DNA of 64,000 nucleotides from an uncultured Lachnospiraceae bacterium (GCA_947631665.1 CANRMF010000003.1:1-64000), one strand, 5' to 3'; positions 19,706 through 30,102 are shown, counted from the stretch's first letter. The notes: generated from the letters alone by a model not told the origin. Made by a program: numbers and translations.

Positions 19706-19835
19706 GTCTGTTCTCCTTTAATTTTCATTGTTCCCTGATTGGGAAAATCTGTGGACAAATTTCTAAAAATTTCCACAACAACACTCTTTATATTATACCA
19801 TCTCGCCCCGAAAAAGGAAGATAGAAAAGGAAAAA

Positions 19836-21857
19836 TCAAAGATTTTTCTCCGCTCTGTCAAAAGGAGCGTTTAACAGCTCCGTCCCCTCCAGCACAAATC
19901 TTCCGTTTTTAATGATTTCAATTTCCTCTCCGGTCTCTGTCACCGCTACGATTTTTCCAAGTTCCTCATATGGAATCGTAATATCCGTATGACAGCCGAA
20001 GTATGCTTTGGACACATCGTCCTTTCTCAAAACCGAAACTTCGTTATCTCTGGCAATGACTTCTTTTCCGTCCGGATTATATACTTTGATTTCCTCCTCC
20101 CAACTGTAACAGGTGTCTCCCACTGCAAAATGAGGGCCCATCTTTTCCACAATGAGAATCGGAAGCTTGTATACAATGTCGTATTGATTTGCAATCACAT
20201 ACGCCGTCGTATTTGTCCCGATGGCAAACTCCCCAATCGGCAGCGTATCATGATGAAACAGGATATAATCCTTAATATATTTTTTGTTTTCTTCTTCTTT
20301 TGCAAAATTACTGCAGGTATAATGTTTAATTCTGCCGTCTTCAAAGTCGATTTCCAGATTGCGGAATTTTAATCCGTTCAGATAAACCTGACTGACATAC
20401 AGTTTTCCCTCTGTTCCCGTCAGCTTTGGCGATGTAAAAACTTCACCGAGTGGAATATTGACGTCCGCCACGCAGTTTTCAAAATTTGTTTCCCTTGCAG
20501 GGTGTTTCAGTTCGTGGAGCTGCACTTTCATATCTGTTTTATTTCCGCCCCGTCCTGTCACCCGGACATAGGAAGCCCGATCGAGCGCGTCGATGATCTT
20601 TTGCTGAACCTTCTCATAAACAGCGGCGTCCAATGTGTTAATCCGGATTGTCTCCTCAAATATTTCCGGAAACCGTTCTCCAATCTCAGGAACCGGAAAC
20701 GCAATAATCGTAAAACTGCGCTCATCTTCCCTGATATACTGCTGGGTAAGCTGCTGCAGATCGTTTTGAAACTGTACCTTCAATTTCTGCTGTTCTTCGG
20801 TCAGGGAAACCGCCTCTGGTCTGCTCTCCGGTTCAAACGGCGCCTCTCCGAAAATTTCAATCACTGCCGGCCCCGCGAGCAGCGCGGCGTCCTCCCTGTT
20901 TTCCTCAAACGCCTGCCTGCGCACTTCCATATTGCGTTTTACATACGCCTTGTCAAAGAACAGCCCTATATCCTCCCTGTGGTCGTACACATACTGCGGG
21001 TTCGGCTGTGTCGTGCTGACGCAGGCTGCGCTGATTACCGGCTGTAATCCCATCGCCTCAAAATACCGGACGGCGCTTTTTACAATCCGCTCAAAACCGA
21101 TATTATAACGAATCTGTACGGTTTTCTTTTTTTCTAACGGTTTTCCTGCTTTGATAAAACCGGTCTGAAATCCTTCCGTATAAGCAAACGCAATCCGGTC
21201 GATTTTTTCCTGTGGGAGAGTATTCAAAAACTCCGCCATTTGTATTTCATTATCGCCGATATGCTCCCCATAACGGTATAAATATCTCAAATCATACAGG
21301 TCGCTCTCCATAACGATTTTCGTATAATAATTCTTTTTCGGATTGACCATCTGCGCAACCTGCTCCGTAACGAAAATCTCTGTGTTGTCCTTTTCATAGG
21401 AATACAGCGTCTCAAAGATATCTTCTTTTTCCGTTTCGCCTAAATTTTCAAAATAATTATACAGTTCGATAAAAAGTTCGAGCTGCAATACAATCCGCTC
21501 TATCTCCTCTTTGACCACATGCCGGATAATGCTTCTGTTTTTTGCGTGCAGGTAGCAGAGAAGCTGGCCGTAATCGTCTCCCAACTGCTTTACGGCATAC
21601 GCCGGATTTGCATAACTTGTTTTATAATTTTCCGGATAAATCTCTCCAAACAGCGCTTCATTCCACTGTTTCAACTGCTCTAAAGAAAGCCTCCGGTATT
21701 CCCCCGAAGCAGCCAGCAGTTTCAAATCATGCAGTTTTAACAGAAACTGCGCGCCGGTCTGAAAAAAAGAACGGAACGGCGCAGGAACCGTATTTTCAAC
21801 TGCAATTTTCCTAATTCTGTCTATCGAAATGAAATATCTTTCTTCAATAATATTCAT
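19836..21857 (-). CDS. Aminopeptidase, M29-like C-terminal domain with long N-terminal region
   Basis: C-terminal FHHDTLPIGEFAIGTNTTAY and HTDITIPYEELGKI; about 670 aa. Confidence 0.7.
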   Translation of the reverse strand: MNIIEERYFISIDRIRKIAVENTVPAPFRSFFQTGAQFLLKLHDLKLLAASGEYRRLSLEQLKQWNEALFGEIYPENYKTSYANPAYAVKQLGDDYGQLLCYLHAKNRSIIRHVVKEEIERIVLQLELFIELYNYFENLGETEKEDIFETLYSYEKDNTEIFVTEQVAQMVNPKKNYYTKIVMESDLYDLRYLYRYGEHIGDNEIQMAEFLNTLPQEKIDRIAFAYTEGFQTGFIKAGKPLEKKKTVQIRYNIGFERIVKSAVRYFEAMGLQPVISAACVSTTQPNPQYVYDHREDIGLFFDKAYVKRNMEVRRQAFEENREDAALLAGPAVIEIFGEAPFEPESRPEAVSLTEEQQKLKVQFQNDLQQLTQQYIREDERSFTIIAFPVPEIGERFPEIFEETIRINTLDAAVYEKVQQKIIDALDRASYVRVTGRGGNKTDMKVQLHELKHPARETNFENCVADVNIPLGEVFTSPKLTGTEGKLYVSQVYLNGLKFRNLEIDFEDGRIKHYTCSNFAKEEENKKYIKDYILFHHDTLPIGEFAIGTNTTAYVIANQYDIVYKLPILIVEKMGPHFAVGDTCYSWEEEIKVYNPDGKEVIARDNEVSVLRKDDVSKAYFGCHTDITIPYEELGKIVAVTETGEEIEIIKNGRFVLEGTELLNAPFDRAEKNL

Positions 21858-21876
21858 CTTGCTCTCCATTGAAATT

Positions 21877-22218
21877 TTAAATATAAGTCAGATAAATTCC
21901 CAAAATTCCAATCCAGATAACTGCGTTGGCAATCGTCCCGATATAAGAATAACGGAAAAATTTATCGGATTCCTTAAAGCTGTTAATGCCTATCACAAAT
22001 CCTGCGGCTGCCGAAATCAGCACGACCAGAACAAAAAAGCCGACATAAATTCCTGCATTTCCTCTTTTTGCAATGGAAATACCGACGGATAACGCCAGCA
22101 GCAATATATGAATCAGCGCCATCAGAGATGAAATTTTCCCGCCTTTCGTATATTTTTCAAGCGGTATTCTTCTTGCTTTTTTTTCTTCTCTTTCTTCTCT
22201 GGTCTTTCGCAGTTTCAT
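21877..22218 (-). CDS. Small membrane protein (DUF6142-like)
   Basis: Three hydrophobic segments and a basic N-terminus with TKGGKISSLMALIH. Confidence 0.55.
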   Translation of the reverse strand: MKLRKTREEREEKKARRIPLEKYTKGGKISSLMALIHILLLALSVGISIAKRGNAGIYVGFFVLVVLISAAAGFVIGINSFKESDKFFRYSYIGTIANAVIWIGILGIYLTYI

Positions 22219-22222
22219 AGGA

Positions 22223-22690
22223 CTACCTCTTTTTTTTACCTTTTACTATTCTTCTTCCAATTACAAAAATAATGTATCCGATGACTCCGCCCAGCGTATT
22301 GAGCATAATATCATCGACGTCAAACGCGCCGACCTTTGCAATCAGTTGCGCGGTCTCAATCAGAATACTGAACACTGCCGCAAGCAGCGTAACCGTCACG
22401 CCGTTTTTATATCCCCTCTTGTAAGACAGTGTCGGAAACAGAAATCCAAACGGAATAAAACACAGCACGTTTCCTGCCAGATTGATTAACGTCACATTCC
22501 AGCCATATGTATGGCGCATATTCCAAAACCTGACAATTTCCGAGCCGATATCCAGATTGTAGCGGTATTCGCTGCTAATCATCGTCCGATCCAGTTTTTC
22601 TGAAAAAAACATGATATACAGTGCCAGAAGCATATATAGAACGAACAAAATACGTCCAATCAGATTTACTTTTCTCGTTCTTTGAATCAT
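22223..22690 (-). CDS. VanZ family protein
   Basis: NLAGNVLCFIPFGFLFP; EIAQLI-like SILIETAQLIAKVGAFDVDDIMLNTLGGVIGY. Confidence 0.88.
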   Translation of the reverse strand: MIQRTRKVNLIGRILFVLYMLLALYIMFFSEKLDRTMISSEYRYNLDIGSEIVRFWNMRHTYGWNVTLINLAGNVLCFIPFGFLFPTLSYKRGYKNGVTVTLLAAVFSILIETAQLIAKVGAFDVDDIMLNTLGGVIGYIIFVIGRRIVKGKKKR

Positions 22691-23367
22691 TCTTTTGCAC
22701 CATACAATTCATAATACGCGTCAATGGCAGTCTTGATTTCATCGTCAATCACAATTCTTCCGCCACATTCTTTATTATAAAGGTGCTCCACAACGTCTTC
22801 CATCGATACAATCGCATTCGCCGCAAATCCATACTTCTGTTTAATTTCCTCCAATGCGCTCCGGTCGCTGTCCCGTCCTTTTTCCATGCGGTTTAGGGAA
22901 ACCATCAGACCTAAAATCTGCACATCTCCCTGCGCCTGAATAATCGGGAACGTCTCCTCAATGGATTTTCCGGAAGTCGTCACATCTTCGATAATCACAA
23001 TCTTATCCCCATCTTGAATCGGGCTTCCCAAAAGAATTCCCGCATCTCCATGGTCTTTTGCTTCTTTTCTGTTGGAACAGTATTTGATTTCTTTTCCATA
23101 AAGTTCACTGAATGCGATACAGGTCGCTACGCCAAGGGGGATTCCCTTGTACGCCGGCCCAAACAGAATGTCAAAATCATCTCCGTAATGCTCATGAATT
23201 GCCTTTGCATAATACTGTCCCAGTCTTTGCAACTGCGAACCGGTCACATACGCTCCCGCATTCATAAAAAACGGAGATTTCCTTCCGCTTTTCAGCGTAA
23301 ATTCTCCAAATTTGAGCACATCGCTCTCTACCATAAACTCTATAAATTCCTGCTTGTATGCTTCCAT
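22687..23367 (-). CDS. pyrE: Orotate phosphoribosyltransferase
   Basis: FTLKSGRKSPFF; PRPP motif KIVIIEDVTTSGKS. Confidence 0.95.
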   Translation of the reverse strand: MEAYKQEFIEFMVESDVLKFGEFTLKSGRKSPFFMNAGAYVTGSQLQRLGQYYAKAIHEHYGDDFDILFGPAYKGIPLGVATCIAFSELYGKEIKYCSNRKEAKDHGDAGILLGSPIQDGDKIVIIEDVTTSGKSIEETFPIIQAQGDVQILGLMVSLNRMEKGRDSDRSALEEIKQKYGFAANAIVSMEDVVEHLYNKECGGRIVIDDEIKTAIDAYYELYGAKE

Positions 23368-23415
23368 TTTCAATAATCTCCTTTACCAATTTTATGTTCT
23401 GCTTTCAGATAAAAG

Positions 23416-24369
23416 TCAGCCTATTTTTTTAATGTCTTCACGATTTGTTTCTCCGATAATGTAATGCGGTCTGTGTTTTACTTCCATATACGTTTTTGCC
23501 AGATATTGTCCCATAATTCCCATACAAAACAATTGGATTCCTCCGATAAAAGTAATGATACAGACAAGCGAAGGCCAGCCGATTACCGGGTCTCCCCAAA
23601 TCCATTTGCGGATCATAATGAATATCACAGCTAAAAAGGATATCAGGGTAAATCCCAGACCTGTAAATGAAGCAATCTGCAACGGTGCGTTAGAGAAATT
23701 TACAATCCCGTCAATCGAATATTTCAATAAAGACCAGAAGCTCCATTTTGTTTCTCCGGCCACCCGTTCTACATTTTTAAACTCCAGCCATTTCGTGCGG
23801 AAACCAATCCAACCAAAAATTCCTTTGGAAAACCGGTTATATTCTCCAAGTCGGACAATCGCTTCTACCATATCTTTTTTCATCAGCCGGAAATCTCTGG
23901 CTCCGTCTGCAACACCTGTATCGGAAAACCGGTTAATCAGTTTATAAAATTGTCTGGCAAAAAATGACCTGACTTTTGGCTCCCCTTCCCGCGTGACACG
24001 TCTGGTTGCAACGCTGTCGTACCCCCCCCTTTCTAAATATTGGATCATTTCAGGAAGTAATGACGGCGGATCCTGCATATCCGCGTCCATGATGGCGACA
24101 TACGCTCCCGTAGCATTACAGAAACCGGCATACATTGCGGATTCTTTTCCGAAATTTCTCGAAAAAGACAGATAGATTATTCTTTCATCTGTACGCGCAA
24201 ACGACTTTATCTCCTCAAGCGTGTTGTCCGTTGAGCCGTCATTGACAAATAAGATTTCAAAATCGTATTTGTCCATTTTCTGCATCACATCATTTAATGC
24301 CTGATATAGATATTCCAAAGATTCTTCCTCGTTGTAACAGGGAATAATCAGTGATATTTTTTCTTTCAT
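23416..24369 (-). CDS. Glycosyltransferase family 2, GtrB/DPM-like with C-terminal TMs
   Basis: SLIIPCYNEEESLEYLYQAL; DADMQDPP; ARDFRLM; two C-terminal TM segments. Confidence 0.9.
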   Translation of the reverse strand: MKEKISLIIPCYNEEESLEYLYQALNDVMQKMDKYDFEILFVNDGSTDNTLEEIKSFARTDERIIYLSFSRNFGKESAMYAGFCNATGAYVAIMDADMQDPPSLLPEMIQYLERGGYDSVATRRVTREGEPKVRSFFARQFYKLINRFSDTGVADGARDFRLMKKDMVEAIVRLGEYNRFSKGIFGWIGFRTKWLEFKNVERVAGETKWSFWSLLKYSIDGIVNFSNAPLQIASFTGLGFTLISFLAVIFIMIRKWIWGDPVIGWPSLVCIITFIGGIQLFCMGIMGQYLAKTYMEVKHRPHYIIGETNREDIKKIG

Positions 24370-24393
24370 AAGTGCTCCTTCCACGACTTCTGT

Positions 24394-25308
24394 TTATTTC
24401 ACAATTCCAATCAGTTCGTTGATATCCGAAACGCCATGTCGTACCATATAATCTTCAATTCCATCTATAATCTTGATGGTCGCAGCCGGATCGTTGAAAT
24501 TTGCGGTGCCGACTGCTACGGCGCTGGCACCTGCCAAAATCAGTTCGAGCGCATCTTCTGTGGTTGCCACGCCGCCCATACCGATAATCGGAAGGCTGAC
24601 TGCATTTGCAGTCTGGTACACCATGCGCACCGCCACCGGGTGGATTGCCGGGCCGGAAAGTCCTCCAGTCTTATTCGCCAGAATAAATCGCTGCCGTTCT
24701 ACATCAATCTTCATTCCGGTAATCGTGTTAATCAGGCTCAATGCGTCCGCGCCGCCGGCCTCCGCTGCCTTTGCCATTACTGTAATATCCGCAACATTCG
24801 GACTTAATTTCATAATCACCGGCTGTTTTGCAACCCGTTTCACTGCCTTTGTAATAGACTCCACTGCTTTCGGATCCTGCCCGAAAGCAATTCCTCCCTC
24901 TTTGACATTCGGACAGGAAATATTGATTTCCAGCAAATCAACTGCCTCGTCACCTAATTTTTCAACAACGTCCACATAATCCTCTGTCGTTCTTCCACAG
25001 ACATTCACGATGATTTTGGTGTCAAACTGTTTCAAAAACGGAATGTCTCTCGAAGAAAAAACATCATATCCGGGATTTTGCAGTCCTACCGCATTTAACA
25101 TTCCGCCATAGGTTTCAGCAACTCTCGGCGTCGCATTTCCTTCCCATGCTACATTTGCCACTCCTTTGGTCGTTACCGCCCCTAATCGGTTTAAATCTAC
25201 AAAATCGCCATACTCTGCGCCTGAACCAAACGTTCCGGAAGCGACTGTAACGGGATTTTTCAATTCAACGCCGGCAATCTTCACTGTTGTGTTTAATCTC
25301 TGTTCCAT
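24394..25308 (-). CDS. pyrD: Dihydroorotate dehydrogenase, catalytic subunit (class 1B)
   Basis: VASGTFGSGAEYGDF; NISCPNVKEGG; adjacent to pyrK. Confidence 0.94.
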   Translation of the reverse strand: MEQRLNTTVKIAGVELKNPVTVASGTFGSGAEYGDFVDLNRLGAVTTKGVANVAWEGNATPRVAETYGGMLNAVGLQNPGYDVFSSRDIPFLKQFDTKIIVNVCGRTTEDYVDVVEKLGDEAVDLLEINISCPNVKEGGIAFGQDPKAVESITKAVKRVAKQPVIMKLSPNVADITVMAKAAEAGGADALSLINTITGMKIDVERQRFILANKTGGLSGPAIHPVAVRMVYQTANAVSLPIIGMGGVATTEDALELILAGASAVAVGTANFNDPAATIKIIDGIEDYMVRHGVSDINELIGIVK

Positions 25309-26075
25309 TACAGTTCCACCTCCTCTGCCTGAAATACCGGCCCGTCTTTACAAATCCGTCTGTTATTCACATTGGAATGTTCATCTTTATCCTTTGTCCG
25401 GCAGATACAGGCAAGGCAGGCGCCGATACCGCACGCCATGCGTTCTTCCAGAGAAAACTGACATTCCATGCCTTGTTCAAGCGCATATGCTTTTACCGCC
25501 CGAAGCATCGGCGTCGGCCCGCAGGCGTAAATGACATCTCCGGTAATATTCTGTTCTTTGATTGCATCGATGACCGTTCCTTTCGTACCGGCGCTGCCAT
25601 CTTCCGTCGCAAGAAACAGTCTTCCCCGCTCTCTTAGTTCGTCTGTCAGAAACAGTTCATCGCGGTAACCTGCGACAATCTGCACCTGCGCCTGTGTTTT
25701 CAATTCTTCTGCAAGCTGCACCATCGGCGGAATTCCAATCCCTCCCCCGATGAGAATCGCCTTTTTCTCCGGCCGCAGCGAAAACCCGTTTCCAAGCGGC
25801 CCGATGATTTCAATCCGGTCTCCGCTCTGATATGCCGCCATCTCGCGCGTGCCGCCGCCAACCACCCGGTAGACAATCCGGAGCGCACCCTGCTGCCGGT
25901 CAATCTGACAGATACTGATTGGACGTGGCAGCAGTTTTGTTTTATCTGCACAGTATACGGAAATAAACTGTCCTGCCGCCGCCGTTTTCGCTGCTTCTGT
26001 TTTAATCCACATACTGTATACGTCCGTACCGATACATTCCTGACAGATCACCTCTGCCAACTCTTTTTCTCTCAT
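25308..26075 (-). CDS. pyrK: Dihydroorotate dehydrogenase electron transfer subunit
   Basis: FAD/NAD domain LIGGGIGIPPMVQLAEEL; 2Fe-2S ligands RMACGIGACLACICRT. Confidence 0.93.
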   Translation of the reverse strand: MREKELAEVICQECIGTDVYSMWIKTEAAKTAAAGQFISVYCADKTKLLPRPISICQIDRQQGALRIVYRVVGGGTREMAAYQSGDRIEIIGPLGNGFSLRPEKKAILIGGGIGIPPMVQLAEELKTQAQVQIVAGYRDELFLTDELRERGRLFLATEDGSAGTKGTVIDAIKEQNITGDVIYACGPTPMLRAVKAYALEQGMECQFSLEERMACGIGACLACICRTKDKDEHSNVNNRRICKDGPVFQAEEVEL

Positions 26076-26155
26076 ATCTTTTTTCCTTTTAAAATTTTTC
26101 TCTTTTTTCACTTTCCGGCATTATGTCCGGCATTATTTTGAAATGATGCAAAAAA

Positions 26156-27073
26156 CTATAAAACAGAATTGATATCCTCAATCATGTCAAGCACCGCCTG
26201 CCGCGATGCGTCCGCATAATTTTCGCCGCCGAACTTCGCATATTTTTCCTGCTTGTATGCGCAGATAATTCCTCTTGAAGAATTGACGATTGCGCCGAGT
26301 CCGTCTTTGTTGAAATATGGTTTCAGTCCCTCTGCCGAACCGCCCTGCGCTCCATATCCCGGAACGAGAATATAACTCTTTGGCATGATTTCGCGAAGCA
26401 CCTTGCCCATTTCCGGATAAGTTGCGCCGACCACAGCGCCCACATAACTGTACTCCTCACCCATGTGCTCCCTGCTCCATTCATCGACCATTTTACCTAC
26501 CCATTCATAGAGCGGTTTTCCGTCCACCACCTTGTCCTGAAACTCTCCGCTCGACGGATTAGACGTCTTTACAAGTACAAAAATGCCCTTGTTTTCCTGT
26601 CTGCACACCTCGATAAACGGCTTGACGCCGTCGGAGCCGAGATACGGATTGACTGTGGCAAAGTCTTCATCAAACGCCGTAAGGGATTGACTGCCCACCT
26701 GAACCTTTCCGAGATGCGCCGTCGCATACGCTGCGGAAGTCGAACCGATGTCTCCCCGTTTTACATCGCCGATAACGACCAAATCTTTTTCTTTGCAATA
26801 TTGCACCGTCTTTTGAAATGCAATCAGCCCCGGAATTCCGAACTGCTCGTACATCGCAATCTGCGGCTTGACTGCCGGAATCAAATCATAAGTAGCGTCT
26901 ACAATCCCTTTATTAAACTGCCAGATTGCCTCTGCCGCTCCCTCAAGGGTTTCCCCATATTGCGCAAATGCTTTTTGTACAATATGCTCCGGAATATAAC
27001 TCATCATCGGATCTAATCCGACGACAACCGGCGCCTGTGTTTTTTTAATGTTTCTTACTAACTTGTTAATCAT
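26156..27073 (-). CDS. pyrF: Orotidine 5'-phosphate decarboxylase (type 2)
   Basis: VVGLDPMMSYIPEH; VIGDVKRGDIGSTSAAYA. Confidence 0.95.
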   Translation of the reverse strand: MINKLVRNIKKTQAPVVVGLDPMMSYIPEHIVQKAFAQYGETLEGAAEAIWQFNKGIVDATYDLIPAVKPQIAMYEQFGIPGLIAFQKTVQYCKEKDLVVIGDVKRGDIGSTSAAYATAHLGKVQVGSQSLTAFDEDFATVNPYLGSDGVKPFIEVCRQENKGIFVLVKTSNPSSGEFQDKVVDGKPLYEWVGKMVDEWSREHMGEEYSYVGAVVGATYPEMGKVLREIMPKSYILVPGYGAQGGSAEGLKPYFNKDGLGAIVNSSRGIICAYKQEKYAKFGGENYADASRQAVLDMIEDINSVL

Positions 27074-28340
27074 GATAAACGACCTTTCCATTTAATATTG
27101 TATATTTTACCTTACCGGACACTTTCATTCCTGCAAACGGTGTATTTCTCCCTTTGGATTTGAAATTGTCCGGATTGATTTCATAAGTTTCGTCCGGATT
27201 GATAATGACAATATCGGCGACCGCTCCCTCATTGAGCGTCCCCTTAGGAATTCCCAGAACTTTTGCCGGATTATAGCTCATCTTTTCCGCCATCTGTATC
27301 CATGTCAGACGCCCCTTCTTTACCAGATTGGTAATCGTAAGCGCCACTGAGGTTTCAAGTCCGACGATGCCGAAAGGCGATTTTTCCATGCCGCCGGATT
27401 TTTCTTTCTGGCTGTGCGGTGCGTGGTCTGTGGAAATCACGTCCATCACGTCCTCCTGAAGTCCGCCGACTAACGTTTCCATATCCTCTCTTTTCCTCAG
27501 CGGAGGATTCATTTTAAAGTTTCCGTCATTTGCCGTAATATCTTCCGTACACAATGAGAAATGATGCGGACACACTTCAGCGGTCACTGCAATACCGTCT
27601 GCCTTTGCCTCTCTGACCATTGTCACGCTGTCCTTTGTGGAGCAGTGGCACAGATGAAGCTTTGCCCCTGTTTCCTTTGCCAGCAGAATATCCCTTGAAG
27701 CGATAATGTCTTCGACCGCATTGCTGATTCCCTTCAGTCCCATCTGTTCTGATTTTTCATCAAGGTTCATCACCCCGCCCTCGACGAGATTGATGTCCTC
27801 GCAATGCGCAAGCACCGGCAGTCCGAGTCTTGCGGCAGTCTTCATTGCCCTGCGGTAAACAGCGGAATTCATCACTGATTTTCCGTCCTCGCTGATGGCG
27901 CAGATACCGGCTTTTTTCATCGCCTCCATATCCGTTACCGTATTTCCTTCCATTCCAACGGTAACGGCGCCCACCGGCAGCACATTGGTAAGACCGGTCT
28001 GTTTTGCCTTCTCCACAATATAGGCAACCGTCTCAGGATTGTCGACAACCGGTTTTGTATTCGGCATACAGCACACTGTCGTAAATCCGCCTGCCGCTGC
28101 CGCCGCGCTTCCCGTTGCGATATCTTCTTTATGTGTCTGTCCGGGATCTCTGAAATGCACATGTAAATCAATCAGTCCCGGCATGACCAGACAGCCGGAG
28201 GCATCAATTACTTCGTCCGCCTCCTTTAAAATGTCGGTCTCTGTTTTGGTAATGCGTCCGTCTTCAATCAGAATATCCATTACCTTCTCCTGCTTTTTTG
28301 CAGGATTGACCACTTTTCCGTTTTTAATCAGTATTGTCAT
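27066..28340 (-). CDS. pyrC: Dihydroorotase
   Basis: MPGLIDLHVHFRDPGQTHKED; STDHAPH. Confidence 0.95.
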   Translation of the reverse strand: MTILIKNGKVVNPAKKQEKVMDILIEDGRITKTETDILKEADEVIDASGCLVMPGLIDLHVHFRDPGQTHKEDIATGSAAAAAGGFTTVCCMPNTKPVVDNPETVAYIVEKAKQTGLTNVLPVGAVTVGMEGNTVTDMEAMKKAGICAISEDGKSVMNSAVYRRAMKTAARLGLPVLAHCEDINLVEGGVMNLDEKSEQMGLKGISNAVEDIIASRDILLAKETGAKLHLCHCSTKDSVTMVREAKADGIAVTAEVCPHHFSLCTEDITANDGNFKMNPPLRKREDMETLVGGLQEDVMDVISTDHAPHSQKEKSGGMEKSPFGIVGLETSVALTITNLVKKGRLTWIQMAEKMSYNPAKVLGIPKGTLNEGAVADIVIINPDETYEINPDNFKSKGRNTPFAGMKVSGKVKYTILNGKVVYHD

Positions 28341-28385
28341 CTTTTCCTCCAAAATGGCATAAAAACCCAATTAAAAGTATAACAA

Positions 28386-28428
28386 AAAACAGAGCCCCTT
28401 TCAACAATGAAAGAAACTCTGTTTCCAT
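28386..28428 (-). terminator. Intrinsic terminator downstream of the 28451 membrane-protein gene, just upstream of pyrC
   Basis: Minus: ACAGAG-TTT-CTTTCATTGTTGAAAG-GGG-CTCTGTTTTTT. Confidence 0.75.
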
Positions 28429-28450
28429 TGTCCTTCTTCAGGACTTTCCT

Positions 28451-30058
28451 CTATTTTGTTTTCCATTGAATCGAAATCGTTTTCAACAGAAAGTGTAATC
28501 CATATGCCGCAAAAAATACAATCAGAATAAAGTATGTCAGAGAATACTGGCTCTTTGCCTCAAACAGCAGATGGTAAAAGAAGCCTCCGAGCAATGTCGT
28601 AATCAGCATAATCGCTTCCGGCCCGCACCGTTTCAATAACAGCGCAACCATCGCAACGCAGAACAAAACGAAAACAATCATGTGGTAAAGGTCGAAATAG
28701 GTGTATAACGCCTGTCCCCATGCTCCATTATATACTTTGTCCAGCCATGAATAACTTTCCACCTCCCCATAGTAATGCGTTTTTACCTGACTTACCCACA
28801 AACTCTCATAAGACGGTTCATTCCACTGTGATAATATCTTTTTGCCGAAAAATTCACATAAGTAAACTCCGTCACTCATAAATTTTTCTTTTCTGGCCTG
28901 AAGGTCTTTTTTTGCTTCCTCATCAGCAGCCTGTCCGTCTCCCGCATGGTCTACATACATTCTTTTCGCCATTCCATTATACCAGCCGGGCGCCATATAA
29001 GATTCATTCAGCCCCATATCCAATTGGAGTATCTGGCTCATTCCACTTCCTATCTCCGTATTACTCCGCGCTTCGTAACTCATAATGACGAGATTCAGTC
29101 CCAGAATGGAAACAATACAGAAGCCCGCCACAGAAATCAGATAAACCCACTTTTTTGTTTTTACAACATAGATTATCAGACCGATGGCAACGGCAATCAG
29201 CCAGATAAGATTGTTGTATTTTGCAATAATCGACAATGCCATCAGCAGTGCGGCGGGAATAAACCATAAATCCCGTTTTCTGTTTTCGCTCTGCATAAAA
29301 CAAATCACACAATAGCATGACCATATGGCGGCAGAAAAACCGATAATATTTCCATATGCAAAAGGCGTAAATAAAATCGGCTGAACACACGCCGCCAGCA
29401 GAAATGTCAAAATAACTACAACGCCTTTGCTATGAAATATTTTTTTTGCAATTTTCAACAGTCCTATATAAAGCATCGCCAATGCAAGCACGTTTATAAT
29501 CTGTATTGGAAGCGCCGTCTCGTAGCCCATAATTCGATAAACAATTTCACTGATCAGCACAAAGCCCAGTTGATACGGGAATAACCGGTAATAACTGAGA
29601 CCCCGCAGCGTCTCGTCATCGCTGGTGTAAAAAGAAGACCAGTCCCCTTTAATAGCGTCCACAGCGGTATCATAAATCGTTCCCGAATCTGCGGCGGGAA
29701 CACACTGTACTTTAATAATCCACACCATACCGACAACGATTGTGTAAACCGCGAGCGCAATCATAAGCTGTCTTTCGCTGATGCGCGCAAAAATATTCCT
29801 GTACCGGTACAAAAGAAAGGCCAGACCGAAAAAGCACAGCAGCATCAGAAGGTTGATAAAGACATTATCATTTTGATACAGAATAACCTCCAGTGAGAAA
29901 TTGTCCGGATCTATAACCGATGTTTGAAAAATACTTCCTATCGCTACAACGCCAAAAACAATCAACGCCATAATCGTCGCGCCATAGCAGCATATTTTTT
30001 CAAAGATATTTTGTTTTTGCAAAATTTCCCTGCTTTTTTTCACTTCAATTTTTATCAT
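28451..30058 (-). CDS. Polytopic membrane protein, GT-C/glycosyltransferase family 39-like
   Basis: About 12 TM segments; adjacent to a similar membrane protein and near GtrB. Confidence 0.65.
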   Translation of the reverse strand: MIKIEVKKSREILQKQNIFEKICCYGATIMALIVFGVVAIGSIFQTSVIDPDNFSLEVILYQNDNVFINLLMLLCFFGLAFLLYRYRNIFARISERQLMIALAVYTIVVGMVWIIKVQCVPAADSGTIYDTAVDAIKGDWSSFYTSDDETLRGLSYYRLFPYQLGFVLISEIVYRIMGYETALPIQIINVLALAMLYIGLLKIAKKIFHSKGVVVILTFLLAACVQPILFTPFAYGNIIGFSAAIWSCYCVICFMQSENRKRDLWFIPAALLMALSIIAKYNNLIWLIAVAIGLIIYVVKTKKWVYLISVAGFCIVSILGLNLVIMSYEARSNTEIGSGMSQILQLDMGLNESYMAPGWYNGMAKRMYVDHAGDGQAADEEAKKDLQARKEKFMSDGVYLCEFFGKKILSQWNEPSYESLWVSQVKTHYYGEVESYSWLDKVYNGAWGQALYTYFDLYHMIVFVLFCVAMVALLLKRCGPEAIMLITTLLGGFFYHLLFEAKSQYSLTYFILIVFFAAYGLHFLLKTISIQWKTK

Positions 30059-30102
30059 CTATCCCTATTTCCTCTCGCAATTCTTAAAAATCCTCCGGCA
30101 GA

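Noticed and set aside
19706-19835. Purine riboswitch upstream of purE
   Set aside because: Conserved purine-riboswitch core and loop sequences were not found; only a short AT-rich hairpin.
26115-26145. Short duplicated TCCGGCATTAT(G/T) between pyrF and pyrK
   Set aside because: Only two 12-bp copies; too short to support a function.
28386-28428. PyrR-type attenuator before pyrC
   Set aside because: The hairpin is simple and best fits the terminator of the upstream membrane-protein gene; no anti-terminator or PyrR loop motif was seen.
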